Shown: in pieces, positions 29,761 through 38,550 of the stretch
How the letters are laid out: the number at the start of each line of letters is the position of its first letter
Numbering within the stretch: the first letter of the stretch is position 1
Assembly (NCBI GenBank): GCA_039105265.1
Contig: JAPFFF010000005.1
Coordinates: 62,001 to 126,000, forward strand
Direction of reading: 5' to 3'
DNA: 64,000 nt
DNA from: Tritrichomonas musculus
Lineage: Eukaryota > Parabasalia > Tritrichomonadida > Tritrichomonadidae
Made by a program: the position numbers and the translations under genes
The notes under the pieces: generated by a model
What the model was told of the DNA's origin: nothing
The model's database searches: none
The model's input: the letters and a program-made list of their open reading frames with translations, nothing else

Positions 29761-31080
29761 TTATTTTTTTGGTCGACCAGATTGCCCTTTAACCGTTTTA
29801 TCTAAATCTTTTAATTGTTTGATAGTTGCACCTTCAGGAATTGGAATTCCTTTCCTTTCTAATTTCTTGACCATCTCATTATATATCTCATCTTTGGACC
29901 TCCATTTTCCTTTTTGTTTTGGTTTTTGTTTTTGTTTTGGTTGATTTGAATTGGTTATTCTCAGATCATCTTCAATTGGAACATAATTATAATCAACTTC
30001 GACTATTGGTTCTTGTTTTGGTAATTCAGATGGTGGATTATCAAAATAATTATCTTCAAAATCAGATTGTGGATTATCAAAATAATTATCATAAAATTCA
30101 GGATTATCATCATATTGAGTTCTTAACGGTGACTCTTTTTGAACCGTTTTTGTTGGTTTTATTGAATCTTGAATAATATTTTGTTTGAATTTCTCAATAT
30201 TTGGAAGAGTTGTAATAACTTGTTTTTGTTTTTGTTTTGGTTCTGGTTTTTGTATTGGAAGATTTACATGAACTACGTTAGAGTTTTTTTTTTGCTCATT
30301 TAATCTTTTCACCATTGTTTGAGCATATTGTGATCGATTAGATAATGAAGGTCTTTGAGTTTGAGTACCGACTGCATCATTTGTTTCTGTTATTGGTGGT
30401 TGCACAGGTTCGCTAACGCTCACTGGCGGTGGAGGTGGAGGAGGAATGGGTGTTCCTACTGCCACATTTGTTTCAGTTATTGGTTTTTGTTTTCTTTCTC
30501 TCTTTTTATATTGAAGATTATTTGATTCTATTAATTCAATAATTTCTTTTCTTTTTGTTGATGCATCAAATTCAATCCCATTTCTTCTTAACAATCTTCG
30601 AAGACTATCAATTTTAATTCCTTTATATTTTTCTCTCAATTCTTGATTTCTTTGTTTTGCTTCAGATAGCGGTTTTTTCGGTTTTGGCTCACTATCTTTC
30701 GCCTTTTTCGGTTTTGTTTGTTTCTTCTCTTTCGCATCAACAAAATCTTTTGCTCTCGGAACATTTGCTCTTGTCTTCGTCTTTTTTGATTTTTTCCCAA
30801 ATTTACCTTTTGCTATATCTTTCATTGTTTGGGCTAAATCCATTCTTGTTGCATCTGCTGGAATTGGATTGAGCTCAACATCTTCTAAGTCTATAGAATT
30901 GATTGCATTAAATAAAGTTCCATAAGATAAATATTGATATCGACCTTTTTGAATACAATCTGCTTCATGTAACCAGATATTTAATTTTTCGTCATCTGTA
31001 TTGTTATCTACATTATATCCTAATTTTTGTAATTTTTCTATTCTTTTAGCTTTTGGTATTTCACCATATTTAGCTATCAT
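29761..31080 (-). CDS. SAP-like DNA-binding candidate, long part (439 aa)
   Basis: The N-terminal 70 residues form a helical domain (KLQKLGYNVDNNTDDEKLNIWLHEAD). A basic linker follows, then a SAP/HeH-like helix-extension-helix near residues 155-190 (KIDSLRRLLRRNGIEFDAST, then KRKEIIELIE). A Pro/Gln/Lys-rich low-complexity region with PPPPPPP and YFDNP repeats comes next, and a final SAP-like motif (KLERKGIPIPEGATIKQLKDL). The frame stays open upstream through a repeat array to a single TGA at 31312-31314. Beyond that stop the same frame continues as the 126-residue ORF. A protein of about 640 residues may therefore be split by one stop codon. A genome-condensing or core role is inferred. Confidence 0.7.
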   Translation of the reverse strand: MIAKYGEIPKAKRIEKLQKLGYNVDNNTDDEKLNIWLHEADCIQKGRYQYLSYGTLFNAINSIDLEDVELNPIPADATRMDLAQTMKDIAKGKFGKKSKKTKTRANVPRAKDFVDAKEKKQTKPKKAKDSEPKPKKPLSEAKQRNQELREKYKGIKIDSLRRLLRRNGIEFDASTKRKEIIELIESNNLQYKKRERKQKPITETNVAVGTPIPPPPPPPVSVSEPVQPPITETNDAVGTQTQRPSLSNRSQYAQTMVKRLNEQKKNSNVVHVNLPIQKPEPKQKQKQVITTLPNIEKFKQNIIQDSIKPTKTVQKESPLRTQYDDNPEFYDNYFDNPQSDFEDNYFDNPPSELPKQEPIVEVDYNYVPIEDDLRITNSNQPKQKQKPKQKGKWRSKDEIYNEMVKKLERKGIPIPEGATIKQLKDLDKTVKGQSGRPKK

Positions 31081-31160
31081 TTTATTTATTTTATCTAATC
31101 TTTTCTTCTCTTTCGCATCAACAAAATCTTTTACTCTAGGAACATTTGCTCTTGTTCTTT

Positions 31161-31310
31161 TTGGCTTTGGCTCATTTTCTTTCGCCTTTTTTGGCTTTGG
31201 CTCATTTTCTTTCGCCTTTTTTGGCTTTGGCTCATTTTCTTTCGCCTTTTTTGGCTTTGGCTCATTTTCTTTCGCCTTTTTTGGCTTTGGCTCATTTTTT
31301 TCTTTTTTCG
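31161..31310 (-). repeat. 30-bp tandem repeat encoding KAKENEPKPK
   Basis: Four perfect 30-bp units and a degenerate fifth, from 31161 to 31310. In the minus-strand frame they encode ten-residue Lys/Glu/Pro units. They connect the 126-residue and 439-residue ORFs in the same frame. Just outside, TRANVPRVKDFVDAKEKK duplicates a segment inside the longer ORF (TRANVPRAKDFVDAKEKK), so the region has expanded by local duplication. Confidence 0.9.
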
Positions 31311-31311
31311 C

Positions 31312-31692
31312 TCACTGTAACTGTGGTGGAATTCCTCCTTTGAGTACCCATTCCATCTTCTCTTGTTTTTTCTCTCCTGCTTTCTTTTTTCGTTTCCAAG
31401 CTAATGCTGCATTCAGGTCATCAGAATGAGCTTTTTTGACTTCTTGAGCTACAATTTTTGTTCCTTTTTTCCTTTTTGCCCATTCTCTTGGAGTAAAAAC
31501 ATATTCATGAACTCCTTTGATTACATGAACCAAATTATCAACTGTTTTGATTCTATAATATCTATCATCAGTAAAAGAATAACTATCTCCTTTTCCAACA
31601 TCTGTTCTCATTTTGGCATTTGATATTTGTTTCATTAATTTTTTCGCTTCTGATGTTGTATTTGATCGTGTTGTATTCACTTTTTTTGACAT
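31312..31692 (-). CDS. Basic hypothetical protein, N-terminal part of the SAP-like gene (126 aa)
   Basis: The sequence has an ordered N-terminal domain (SYSFTDDRYYRIKTVDNLVH, then EYVFTPREWAKRKKG) and a basic, helical end (LAWKRKKKAGEKKQEKMEW). It terminates at TGA (31312-31314), directly followed in the same frame by Lys/Pro repeats and the 439-residue ORF. One base change would give an uninterrupted gene from 31692 to 29761. It is either a nonsense-mutated gene, a readthrough product, or an independent short protein. No catalytic motif is visible. Confidence 0.65.
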   Translation of the reverse strand: MSKKVNTTRSNTTSEAKKLMKQISNAKMRTDVGKGDSYSFTDDRYYRIKTVDNLVHVIKGVHEYVFTPREWAKRKKGTKIVAQEVKKAHSDDLNAALAWKRKKKAGEKKQEKMEWVLKGGIPPQLQ

Positions 31693-31732
31693 TTTTACTT
31701 ACAAAAATAATATCGAATTTCAATTTTTAAAT

Positions 31733-32311
31733 TTAATTCTTTGTTCTTCTTTTATATCCTTTTTGTGGTCCTGGTTTCTTTCTAGGTGTTCCATCTTTTT
31801 TCAATTCTCCTTTCTTTTGTCCTTTATCTGATCTTGTTTTTCTTGGTAATCGAGGTCCATAATGTCTTTCTCGTGGTTTTCTTGTTCCATTCGGTTTTTT
31901 CCTTGGTTGTCTTGGTTTATTTGATGTTTTTCTTTTATTTTTATATCCTGTTTCTGCCCAACGTGCAAGAATTGCTTGTAATGTTTCTTTTGTATCATCA
32001 GGTGAAAAATGGATTCCTTCTTTTCTCGCAAAATCTTGTAAATCTTTTAAATTAACATGTGACCAATCATAAGCAGGTAGATCTAAATATTTTCTTGGTG
32101 TCTTTGGAGCTGGAGCTGCTGTTGCTTCTACTACATCAGCTGCTGCTTGCATTGCTTCTCCTGCTTGATTTAATACCTTTGCTGTTGATTTTTTGATTTT
32201 GATATCAGATAATGTCTTCGCTGAGGTTGTTGTTGGTGGTGGTCCTGTTGCGAATTTTATATTCCTTGCACGTCTAGCGTTTTTTCCTGGATTGTTTTTT
32301 TTCGATACCAT
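31733..32311 (-). CDS. Basic DNA-binding-type protein with SAP-like helix pair (192 aa)
   Basis: A Lys/Arg-rich N-terminus and an Ala-rich segment precede a SAP-like region near residues 85-120 (VNLKDLQDFARKEGI then DTKETLQAILARWAE). The last 70 residues are extremely basic and carry AT-hook-like GRP/KPG-type patterns (KPRQPRKKPNGTRKPR, TPRKKPGPQKGYKRR). This fits a genome-condensing core protein or a chromatin-binding factor. It sits in a run of basic genes upstream of polymerase, in the same orientation. Confidence 0.65.
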   Translation of the reverse strand: MVSKKNNPGKNARRARNIKFATGPPPTTTSAKTLSDIKIKKSTAKVLNQAGEAMQAAADVVEATAAPAPKTPRKYLDLPAYDWSHVNLKDLQDFARKEGIHFSPDDTKETLQAILARWAETGYKNKRKTSNKPRQPRKKPNGTRKPRERHYGPRLPRKTRSDKGQKKGELKKDGTPRKKPGPQKGYKRRTKN

Positions 32312-32359
32312 CTTTTATTTTTGATTTTTCATTAAATTATCAAAAAATAAAATTATTTT

Positions 32360-32626
32360 TTATCGTTCTTTTCTTCGATCCTTTTTATCTTTTTTGAGCT
32401 TGGTTTTGATATGGATTGTATTCCGAAATGATCTTGGTGATGGTTTATACAAATCCGTATACCATGCTGGGAGTACAAGTTCTTTTATTGCTTTTGGTGG
32501 TCTTGTTGCTTTTGATGATCCTGTTGCATTTGATGATCCTGATTTGACTGTAAAGATCATTACGGGGTTTGCTGGGGGTCGTGCTTTCTTTTTCGGTGTC
32601 GTCCTTCTTTGTTTTTTTACTGGCAT
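32360..32626 (-). CDS. Small highly basic protein (88 aa)
   Basis: Starts MPVKKQRRTTPKKKARPP and ends in a Lys/Arg-rich tail (KTKLKKDKKDRRKER), with a short possible ordered part between (KELVLPAWYTDLYKPSPRSF). It has the size and charge expected of a virion core or DNA-condensing peptide, but no family is recognised. It is the third in a series of basic minus-strand genes. Confidence 0.6.
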   Translation of the reverse strand: MPVKKQRRTTPKKKARPPANPVMIFTVKSGSSNATGSSKATRPPKAIKELVLPAWYTDLYKPSPRSFRNTIHIKTKLKKDKKDRRKER

Positions 32627-32664
32627 TTGATTCTTTCATTAAAATTAATTTTTCAAAAAACTAA

Positions 32665-32913
32665 TTACATCAAACCTATTTCCAGTTCTAACTTCTCTAA
32701 TATAAATTGCTCTAACATATTAATGAAATGAGTATCAATTTGATTAGCAATTCTTAAATTTAAAACAATTCTTTGATCAAATAGTCCAATTGATTTATTG
32801 AATATTTCATTCAACCAATAATTTTTCATTTCTTGTGAATTTGCAAATCTCCATTCCAATATTAAGAATAACGTATCATTAATTTCTTTGAGTTCATTCT
32901 TGATGTAATTCAT
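32665..32913 (-). CDS. Small helical hypothetical protein (82 aa)
   Basis: A helical, moderately acidic protein with regular Leu/Ile spacing (IKNELKEINDTLFLILEWRF, FINMLEQFILEKLELEIGL). Its start overlaps the end of the next upstream gene (32894-33238) by 20 bp, suggesting coupled expression. The family is unknown. Confidence 0.6.
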   Translation of the reverse strand: MNYIKNELKEINDTLFLILEWRFANSQEMKNYWLNEIFNKSIGLFDQRIVLNLRIANQIDTHFINMLEQFILEKLELEIGLM

Positions 32914-33238
32914 TTTCTATCTCATTAAAATCTTCATTTTCATTTTCATTTTCCTCTTCTCCATTTTCAGGATCTTCAAAAGTTTTATTTAAGTTATCAA
33001 CACTCTTTGATTTTGTTATTTTTCTATTTCCTCCTTTCAAATGTGGTCTTGATGGCCTATCTTTTTTCATCCAATCTGACCACCTTACTGAAAATTCATT
33101 ACCTTCATATAAATAATGAATACGAATATCTCCTCTTTTGTAATCATCTAATAATATACAATTTTCTTTAGCCATTTCTTCTCTCACTTTTTGAGTATTC
33201 CAACGGATCCTAGTCTTTGTCATATATTTTTGAGACAA
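32894..33238 (-). CDS. Hypothetical protein with acidic tail (114 aa)
   Basis: The N-terminal 75 residues are basic and may fold (KTRIRWNTQKVREEMAKENC, IRIHYLYEGNEFSVRWSDWM). A basic patch and an acidic, Glu/Asn-rich tail follow. No family is recognised. It overlaps the downstream gene by 20 bp in the same orientation. Confidence 0.6.
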   Translation of the reverse strand: MSQKYMTKTRIRWNTQKVREEMAKENCILLDDYKRGDIRIHYLYEGNEFSVRWSDWMKKDRPSRPHLKGGNRKITKSKSVDNLNKTFEDPENGEEENENENEDFNEIENELHQE

Positions 33239-33275
33239 AATAAAAAATTAAAAAAAAATTAAAAAACGGTTAGAT

Positions 33276-33300
33276 CGGTTTTGACAGACCATTTTTATTA
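33276..33300 (+). promoter_or_regulatory. AACGGTTTTGACA-type promoter of the 58-aa membrane protein gene
   Basis: CGGTTTTGACAGACCATTTT followed by TATTA directly abuts the ATG. It is nearly the same as the polymerase promoter at 37213-37234 on the other strand (AACGGTTTTGACAGACCATT). It belongs to the recurrent class listed for other genes of the right half. Confidence 0.7.
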
Positions 33301-33477
33301 ATGTCAGAACCATTGATTGATCTCTCAGGAACAGAAAGAATTGAACACCGTGATGATAATTCCTGTTGTCCTTGTGATTCTCCACCTCCTAATTGGTGTT
33401 TATGGACTCTTGTTGTTCTCTTTATTTTGAACATTTGCTTTGGTCTTCTCGAATACTTTTTAAGTTTAACTAAGTAA
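33301..33477 (+). CDS. Small membrane protein (58 aa)
   Basis: I prefer this plus-strand ORF over a minus-strand one covering the same bases. It follows a full promoter (CGGTTTTGACA then CCATTTTTATTA) directly before its ATG. It also has sensible protein features: a polar Cys/Pro-rich N-terminus (SCCPCDSPPPNWC), then one hydrophobic helix at residues 33-55 (LWTLVVLFILNICFGLLEYF). It ends 8 bp before the stop of the convergent polymerase gene. It is a single-span membrane protein of unknown role, possibly fusion- or assembly-related. Confidence 0.6.
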   Translation: MSEPLIDLSGTERIEHRDDNSCCPCDSPPPNWCLWTLVVLFILNICFGLLEYFLSLTK

Positions 33478-33484
33478 ACAATCA

Positions 33485-36400
33485 TTAATATTCAAAATAT
33501 TTTTCTCTCTTTCCTTCTTTATATGGTGTTGATATTCTTCTTTTGAATTCATTTAAGGTTGATACAGTCATATTTTTATTCATTTGGAAACATGGTTGAC
33601 CTTTTGTAAGATCAAATGTTTGTTGATTCCCTTCGTATAAATATTTATATAATTTCATTGGATCATTATCAAATTCATTCTTATAAGCATATTTAATAGA
33701 TTGTTCAGTTAATCCTTTCCCACGAGTCATATAATCAATTTCACCTGTAGAATCTTGTAACTTATCAATATACATCTTTTTCATCAAAAAGTATGATTCA
33801 ATTGATTCTGGCATTTCTTTGTGACCATTTATAGTTGGAAAATCTGAATGGAATTGACCTAAATATTTACCTATGAGTTCTCGATTATATTTTTCTTTAT
33901 AAGCTTTTTGTAATTTTGGTAAATCATTTATTTCAATATGCATTGAATCAGTATCCTGATAATAAATATGGCAACCAATATCAAATGCAAGACACATCAC
34001 TTCATTCATGATTCTTTTTGACATACTTAATACATGAATACCTAATAATGAAAAATTAAAATGTTTATCAATTGGTCTCAATATTCGAACAGCATGCATA
34101 TTATTTTGTAATTCAATATCTTCAACAATTTTGTTATAATTTTTGATCCAATAATTATCTAAAGTATCTTGATCATTAATGTATTTAAAATCTTTTTCAA
34201 TAGGTCTTTCAATAGTTTTACCATAACAACTATTCATAATTAATTTATATAAATTTTGTAAAGGATTGTCTTGACTTTTATATTCTAATCTTTTCTCAAA
34301 TATTTTTTGAATTTCTTTTTGGATATGATATTCTCTTTTTCCAGGCCAATAATAACCTCTAATTAATTCGAAATCTATTTTTTGAAATTCAATGAGATCT
34401 TCTAAATAAATATTATCGACAATCATTTTGAAAGGTTTATCGAATTTATCATCATTAAGGTTACCATCTTTTGTTTTCTTAACGATTAATGGAAATGGAT
34501 AATGTTTATGAATTCCAGTAACTAAAATTTCTACTATATATGCACCTTGTTTTGATAAAAATTCATAATTTAATTCTGTTTTGGATATTACTACTGGTTT
34601 TCCTTGAACGGTATATAATCTATGAATTGCTGAAGGATATAAACTAACTGCGTCAAAATCTGCTAATTTTTCAGTGATATGCCACTTTTTGTTATAAGCA
34701 GTCATACATCGACCACCATAAACAGCATATGAACAAAATTTCCTAACAATTCCACCTACTGAATATAAATCATGACCATAATAAACTTTATGATTAAATA
34801 CATCATTAGCTAAAGAAGAAATTGAAATATATTTGAATGGATCAATTTTGAAATCTTGAATGAAACCTTGTCTAAATTTAACAAAACTTTCTCTTAATAT
34901 TCGAACATCTTGATGACAATAAAATAATGCATATTTCCACATATCAAATTCATTATTATTTAAACGGCATCCCTTAATTTTGTTAATATTTGAACGAAAT
35001 AATTGATAATCTTGTTCAGTCCATGTTTTATCTTCTTCTTTACCTGCTTCATTAATTTGACCTTTATTTGTTCTTAATCTTTCAAATGTATAATATTTGT
35101 ATGGGAAAATTTCTTTTTCACAAGGAATATTAAACATTAATGGTAGATTAGATAGCTTGCAAGAGAAAATTGGATAACTATCTTTAAATGTTATCTTTTT
35201 GTTCTCAAATTTCAAAGTCATATTAAAACATTGATTTCCTTTAATAATTGATGATAATATTTTTATATTTTGATTATTATTTTGTAAAATCATTCTAATA
35301 TCATAAGCCAAATTATGAAAATAACAAATTGAATCAGTAGGTAAATATTTCAATAGATTTATATTACATTTTTCACCTAAGAATTCTTTCTTAATTTTCC
35401 CATCTAATGAATGTAAACAACATAAGAATGGAATATGAATTTTTGAACTTGTATCAGATTCAAAATCACAAAACCAATAAGATGTTTCTACTTGTTTGAT
35501 TATTTTTGTTTTTGGTTCAATTAATTTACAACAATATTCATCTTTATATTCTAATGTAGTATTTGAAATATCTTGATCAATTTCATTATAAAATATTGAA
35601 TGTAATAAATGTTCTTGTGAATAATTAATTGGAATGAAATAATTTTTCTTAAATAATTCTCTAATCAAGTTTGAAGAAGTTATAAATGATCTACCTTTTG
35701 TCCAATGATCTGTAATCCAATCTTTATTATATTTGTCTTCATCTAACTTTTCAATATTTTTGATATAATAATATGTAAATGGTGTCTTTTCTTCGATGAA
35801 ATAATGTTTTTGATATACATTGAATTTATGAGTTCGTTCTGGTTCAGCTTTTTGTATACCCATATATGTTTTTCTTTTACCTTTATCCATTGAACGTACA
35901 GATTGTTTTTGAGCAACAGAATTATCATCAATATAAGTTAAATTAAGATGAATATTAAATTCTTCACATAAATGATTAATACTACTTTGTGATAAATATC
36001 TATTTTGAATCCTTAATCTAATTTGATTTAATAATGATTCTGAATAATTTCCAGTTTGTTGTAAAGCATAAATGAAACAACAATCATTTAATTCTTCTTT
36101 TATTTTCTTTGTCTTTTCATTAATTAAACTATCAAATATTTGTAATCGAACGAGGTAATCAATTAATACTTTTGGACAACCAGGTTTTAATAAATATTTA
36201 AAGAATCCTCCATCAACTGTATTTTTATGTTTTGGATGTTTTAATATACTAAATTTGATTTGAGAAAATAATGAAAATTCAGGCAATCTTTGACCTTCTA
36301 AATCATATTCCCAACCTGGATTCTTTTCAATTTGATAAATGAAATTCTCTTCTGTTAAATTCTTTAATAATTCTTCATAAGTTTTTCCATTTAAAGGTAC

Positions 36401-37186
36401 AGAATGCCATTGACCTCCAACTGAATAAGATAATTTATATTTTTCTGTTGCAGCTAATTCACCTATTTCATTTTCAAATTTCTTTCTTAAGAATGGAAAT
36501 AATTTCTTTCGACCATAATCATTTAATTGTTCAAAATTAATTCTCCAATCAGTTGGTGAATCATTTAACATTTTTATATAACCATCAACAATTTTATCTT
36601 GATCATTTTCATTATTAATTTTCATGAATTGAATAAATGAATCATCTTTTGAATGAGGTCTTATTGAATTCTGAATATTTAAGAAATAAGTATCAGTTGT
36701 TCTTTTTGGTTCATATTCTTTCGGCTCAGGAGGTGGAACTAATTTTCTCAAAGGTACATTTTGCTCACTAACGTTCGCCTCTGGATGCGGTGTAACTAAT
36801 TTTCTCAATGGTACATTAGGAGGAGCTTTTTCTATGATTTCTTTCAATGATGATTTTTCTGGTTCACTTGGTGTCGATGGTGGGGGTGGGGGTTCAGTTA
36901 TCACTTTTTCTGGTGCTGGCTCGACTTTTGGTTCTGGAGGTGGTTGATTTAAATATTGAGGGAGATTTGAATGAGTTAAACCTTTAACGAACCAAAATAT
37001 TGAATCCCCATTCAATTTTCCATCGTAACCATTTTCTTTCACTTTTTGTATAATATACTCATTTAATATTTCTTTACTTCGATCCCCATTCTTTTTAGAG
37101 AATTCTTTAAACGTTTCTTTACCATTCGTTAAGAGATTATAAATCTCCATTAATCTGTTAGGATTCGCTCTAATAGTTGTTGTCAT
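33485..37186 (-). CDS. polB: Protein-primed family B DNA polymerase (1,233 aa)
   Basis: Replicative polymerase of the element. The exonuclease motifs are visible: ExoI YWFCDFESD near residue 574, ExoII HNLAYD near 629 and ExoIII YCHQDVRIL near 760. The polymerase motifs are also present: A DFDAVSLYPS near 847, B KLIMNSCYGKT near 984 and C YQDTDS near 1077. The layout and large spacing fit protein-primed PolB of Polintons. The N-terminal 570 residues are extra. They contain a Pro-rich linker (residues 80-170, with a duplicated NVPLRKLV) and a domain with CCFIYALQQTGNYSES that recurs in this polymerase group, as I recall. All catalytic acidic residues are intact. It replicates linear DNA from protein-bound ends, consistent with the terminal repeats. 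Confidence 0.96.
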   Translation of the reverse strand: MTTTIRANPNRLMEIYNLLTNGKETFKEFSKKNGDRSKEILNEYIIQKVKENGYDGKLNGDSIFWFVKGLTHSNLPQYLNQPPPEPKVEPAPEKVITEPPPPPSTPSEPEKSSLKEIIEKAPPNVPLRKLVTPHPEANVSEQNVPLRKLVPPPEPKEYEPKRTTDTYFLNIQNSIRPHSKDDSFIQFMKINNENDQDKIVDGYIKMLNDSPTDWRINFEQLNDYGRKKLFPFLRKKFENEIGELAATEKYKLSYSVGGQWHSVPLNGKTYEELLKNLTEENFIYQIEKNPGWEYDLEGQRLPEFSLFSQIKFSILKHPKHKNTVDGGFFKYLLKPGCPKVLIDYLVRLQIFDSLINEKTKKIKEELNDCCFIYALQQTGNYSESLLNQIRLRIQNRYLSQSSINHLCEEFNIHLNLTYIDDNSVAQKQSVRSMDKGKRKTYMGIQKAEPERTHKFNVYQKHYFIEEKTPFTYYYIKNIEKLDEDKYNKDWITDHWTKGRSFITSSNLIRELFKKNYFIPINYSQEHLLHSIFYNEIDQDISNTTLEYKDEYCCKLIEPKTKIIKQVETSYWFCDFESDTSSKIHIPFLCCLHSLDGKIKKEFLGEKCNINLLKYLPTDSICYFHNLAYDIRMILQNNNQNIKILSSIIKGNQCFNMTLKFENKKITFKDSYPIFSCKLSNLPLMFNIPCEKEIFPYKYYTFERLRTNKGQINEAGKEEDKTWTEQDYQLFRSNINKIKGCRLNNNEFDMWKYALFYCHQDVRILRESFVKFRQGFIQDFKIDPFKYISISSLANDVFNHKVYYGHDLYSVGGIVRKFCSYAVYGGRCMTAYNKKWHITEKLADFDAVSLYPSAIHRLYTVQGKPVVISKTELNYEFLSKQGAYIVEILVTGIHKHYPFPLIVKKTKDGNLNDDKFDKPFKMIVDNIYLEDLIEFQKIDFELIRGYYWPGKREYHIQKEIQKIFEKRLEYKSQDNPLQNLYKLIMNSCYGKTIERPIEKDFKYINDQDTLDNYWIKNYNKIVEDIELQNNMHAVRILRPIDKHFNFSLLGIHVLSMSKRIMNEVMCLAFDIGCHIYYQDTDSMHIEINDLPKLQKAYKEKYNRELIGKYLGQFHSDFPTINGHKEMPESIESYFLMKKMYIDKLQDSTGEIDYMTRGKGLTEQSIKYAYKNEFDNDPMKLYKYLYEGNQQTFDLTKGQPCFQMNKNMTVSTLNEFKRRISTPYKEGKREKYFEY

Positions 37187-37212
37187 GTTAACTTTCTTTT
37201 ACAATAAAAATA

Positions 37213-37234
37213 ATGGTCTGTCAAAACCGTTAAT
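37213..37234 (-). promoter_or_regulatory. Promoter of the DNA polymerase gene
   Basis: Read on the minus strand: AACGGTTTTGACAGACCATT, followed by an A/T-rich stretch and the polymerase ATG (37186). It is the clearest copy of the right-half promoter class. AACGGTT fits the Myb-type M3 core promoter motif described for Trichomonas. Confidence 0.7.
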
Positions 37235-37266
37235 TAAAAAGAAAATGTTTATTTAGGTTGAATAAA

Positions 37267-37473
37267 ATGTCTGACCAATTAAAGAAAGCATTTGATGAAG
37301 TTAAAGAAGCATTCAAAAGTGTTAAAGAACTTGAAGAAAAATATTATTATTGGAAAGATCGAGGATCAGAATATGGTTCATTACATGATCTAGAAGAAGA
37401 TTATCGAATGAGTCAAGAACATTTTGAACAAAAATTTGAAGAATTTTTATATTTCATTCCTGATAATGACTAA
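37267..37473 (+). CDS. Small coiled-coil protein (68 aa)
   Basis: Starts at the ATG of MSDQLKKAFDEVKEAF. The protein is entirely helical, highly charged and rich in Glu, Lys and Tyr (VKELEEKYYYWKDRG). Its end overlaps the convergent KilA-N gene by 20 bp. It is one of about nine small coiled-coil genes scattered through the right half, each with its own promoter-like upstream region. Confidence 0.6.
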   Translation: MSDQLKKAFDEVKEAFKSVKELEEKYYYWKDRGSEYGSLHDLEEDYRMSQEHFEQKFEEFLYFIPDND

Positions 37474-38161
37474 TATATTCATCTATTAACCTCTTTAATT
37501 TATCTAAACATGTTTTTGAAGCAGTAATGATAGAACTATAAATTGAAACATCATTTGTACCAAAATTCTTACGAATAATATCTTTTATATCTCTATTTGG
37601 TGTCATAGCTATTGGCATATTATCTTTGAAGTACCATTGATTTTTTTCTTTTGGTTTGATATCACGATAATAATCTTTATGACGTTTGACTAAATGTAAT
37701 TTAACTTTTTCTGGATTATCTTTTAATTCTTCTAACCAAATTAAGAATTTATAATCATATTCTCTATTTTTAGGTACTAATCTTGGTTTTTGTTCAAGTC
37801 TTTGTTTTTCAAAATACTCATCTAATAATTTTAGAACAAAGAATGAATAAGTAGGTGAAGCCCAAATTGCTATATGATTTACTAATAATTTATGAATATA
37901 AATTCCTTTCAAATTATTCGGTAAATTTGGTCGATTTTCTAATAACTTTTGGTCGGGCGGAATTCCGACTGACTCAGAAATAAATTGAAATAACTCCTTT
38001 GTTTGTTTATTTTCATTCCAATGCTTAATTTTCTTTGTTGATTGACAAGCACTAATTATACTATTTGCTTGAAACATATTATCTTTCTTTGAACGTATAA
38101 TTCGTAAATGTTCATTATATTGTAACCATTCATAATTTTCATTTATTGGCTCTACTATCAT
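37454..38161 (-). CDS. KilA-N domain protein (235 aa)
   Basis: Residues about 28-115 match the KilA-N layout: FQANSIISACQSTKKIKHW, then TKELFQFISE, GIYIHKLLVNHIAIWASPTY and FFVLKLLDEYF. KilA-N is a DNA-binding domain common in phages and large DNA viruses and also seen in trichomonad genomes. The C-terminal half is basic and helical (VKLHLVKRHKDYYRDIK). It is probably a regulatory or DNA-maintenance protein. A promoter of the CGGTTTTGACA class lies upstream (38209-38229). Confidence 0.82.
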   Translation of the reverse strand: MIVEPINENYEWLQYNEHLRIIRSKKDNMFQANSIISACQSTKKIKHWNENKQTKELFQFISESVGIPPDQKLLENRPNLPNNLKGIYIHKLLVNHIAIWASPTYSFFVLKLLDEYFEKQRLEQKPRLVPKNREYDYKFLIWLEELKDNPEKVKLHLVKRHKDYYRDIKPKEKNQWYFKDNMPIAMTPNRDIKDIIRKNFGTNDVSIYSSIITASKTCLDKLKRLIDEYISHYQE

Positions 38162-38208
38162 TTTTGTAAGAGGATAAAAAAATAAAAAGATAAATTAAAT
38201 TCATAAAA

Positions 38209-38229
38209 AGTGAAGTGTCAAAACCGTTA
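38209..38229 (-). promoter_or_regulatory. Promoter of the KilA-N gene
   Basis: On the minus strand: AACGGTTTTGACACTTCACT, followed by A/T-rich sequence and the KilA-N start at 38161. The opposite strand has TTCATTTTTTTAAATG at the start of the 38243 gene, so the region serves divergent genes. Confidence 0.65.
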
Positions 38230-38242
38230 TTCATTTTTTTAA

Positions 38243-38530
38243 ATGTTGCCTACTCATAGTTTGAATCTACTCAAAGAAAATTTGAATAGTTCAATTGATG
38301 AATTAATTAGACAAATACATACTGTTGAAGAATTAGATATAGAGATTATGAAATTGAAGAATGATCCTGATTATGAAAGTTTCCTCGAGGAATTAGAGAA
38401 AGAGAAACAAAAATATGAATCCAAAAAAGCTGAAGTAATTCAAAACACTCAAACCTTAATCAACTTCATCGAACAAAAAAAATCAACCACATCGAAAAAA
38501 ATAAAATTATCAGTCATATTGAAAGAGTAA
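38243..38530 (+). CDS. Coiled-coil hypothetical protein (95 aa)
   Basis: Helical and charged (LLKENLNSSIDELIRQIHTV, FLEELEKEKQKYESKKAEV), with a basic Ser/Thr/Lys end. No family is known. It diverges from the KilA-N gene across the promoter at 38209-38242 and converges with the next small gene. Confidence 0.6.
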   Translation: MLPTHSLNLLKENLNSSIDELIRQIHTVEELDIEIMKLKNDPDYESFLEELEKEKQKYESKKAEVIQNTQTLINFIEQKKSTTSKKIKLSVILKE

Positions 38531-38550
38531 AAAATTATTTCTTTATTTAT

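Noticed and set aside
31001-31429. Phe/Gly-rich plus-strand ORFs over the repeat array
   Set aside because: Antisense of the KAKENEPKPK repeat; low complexity.
33270-33485. 71-residue minus-strand ORF downstream of PolB
   Set aside because: The plus-strand ORF 33301-33477 has a full promoter and a membrane helix and explains the region better.
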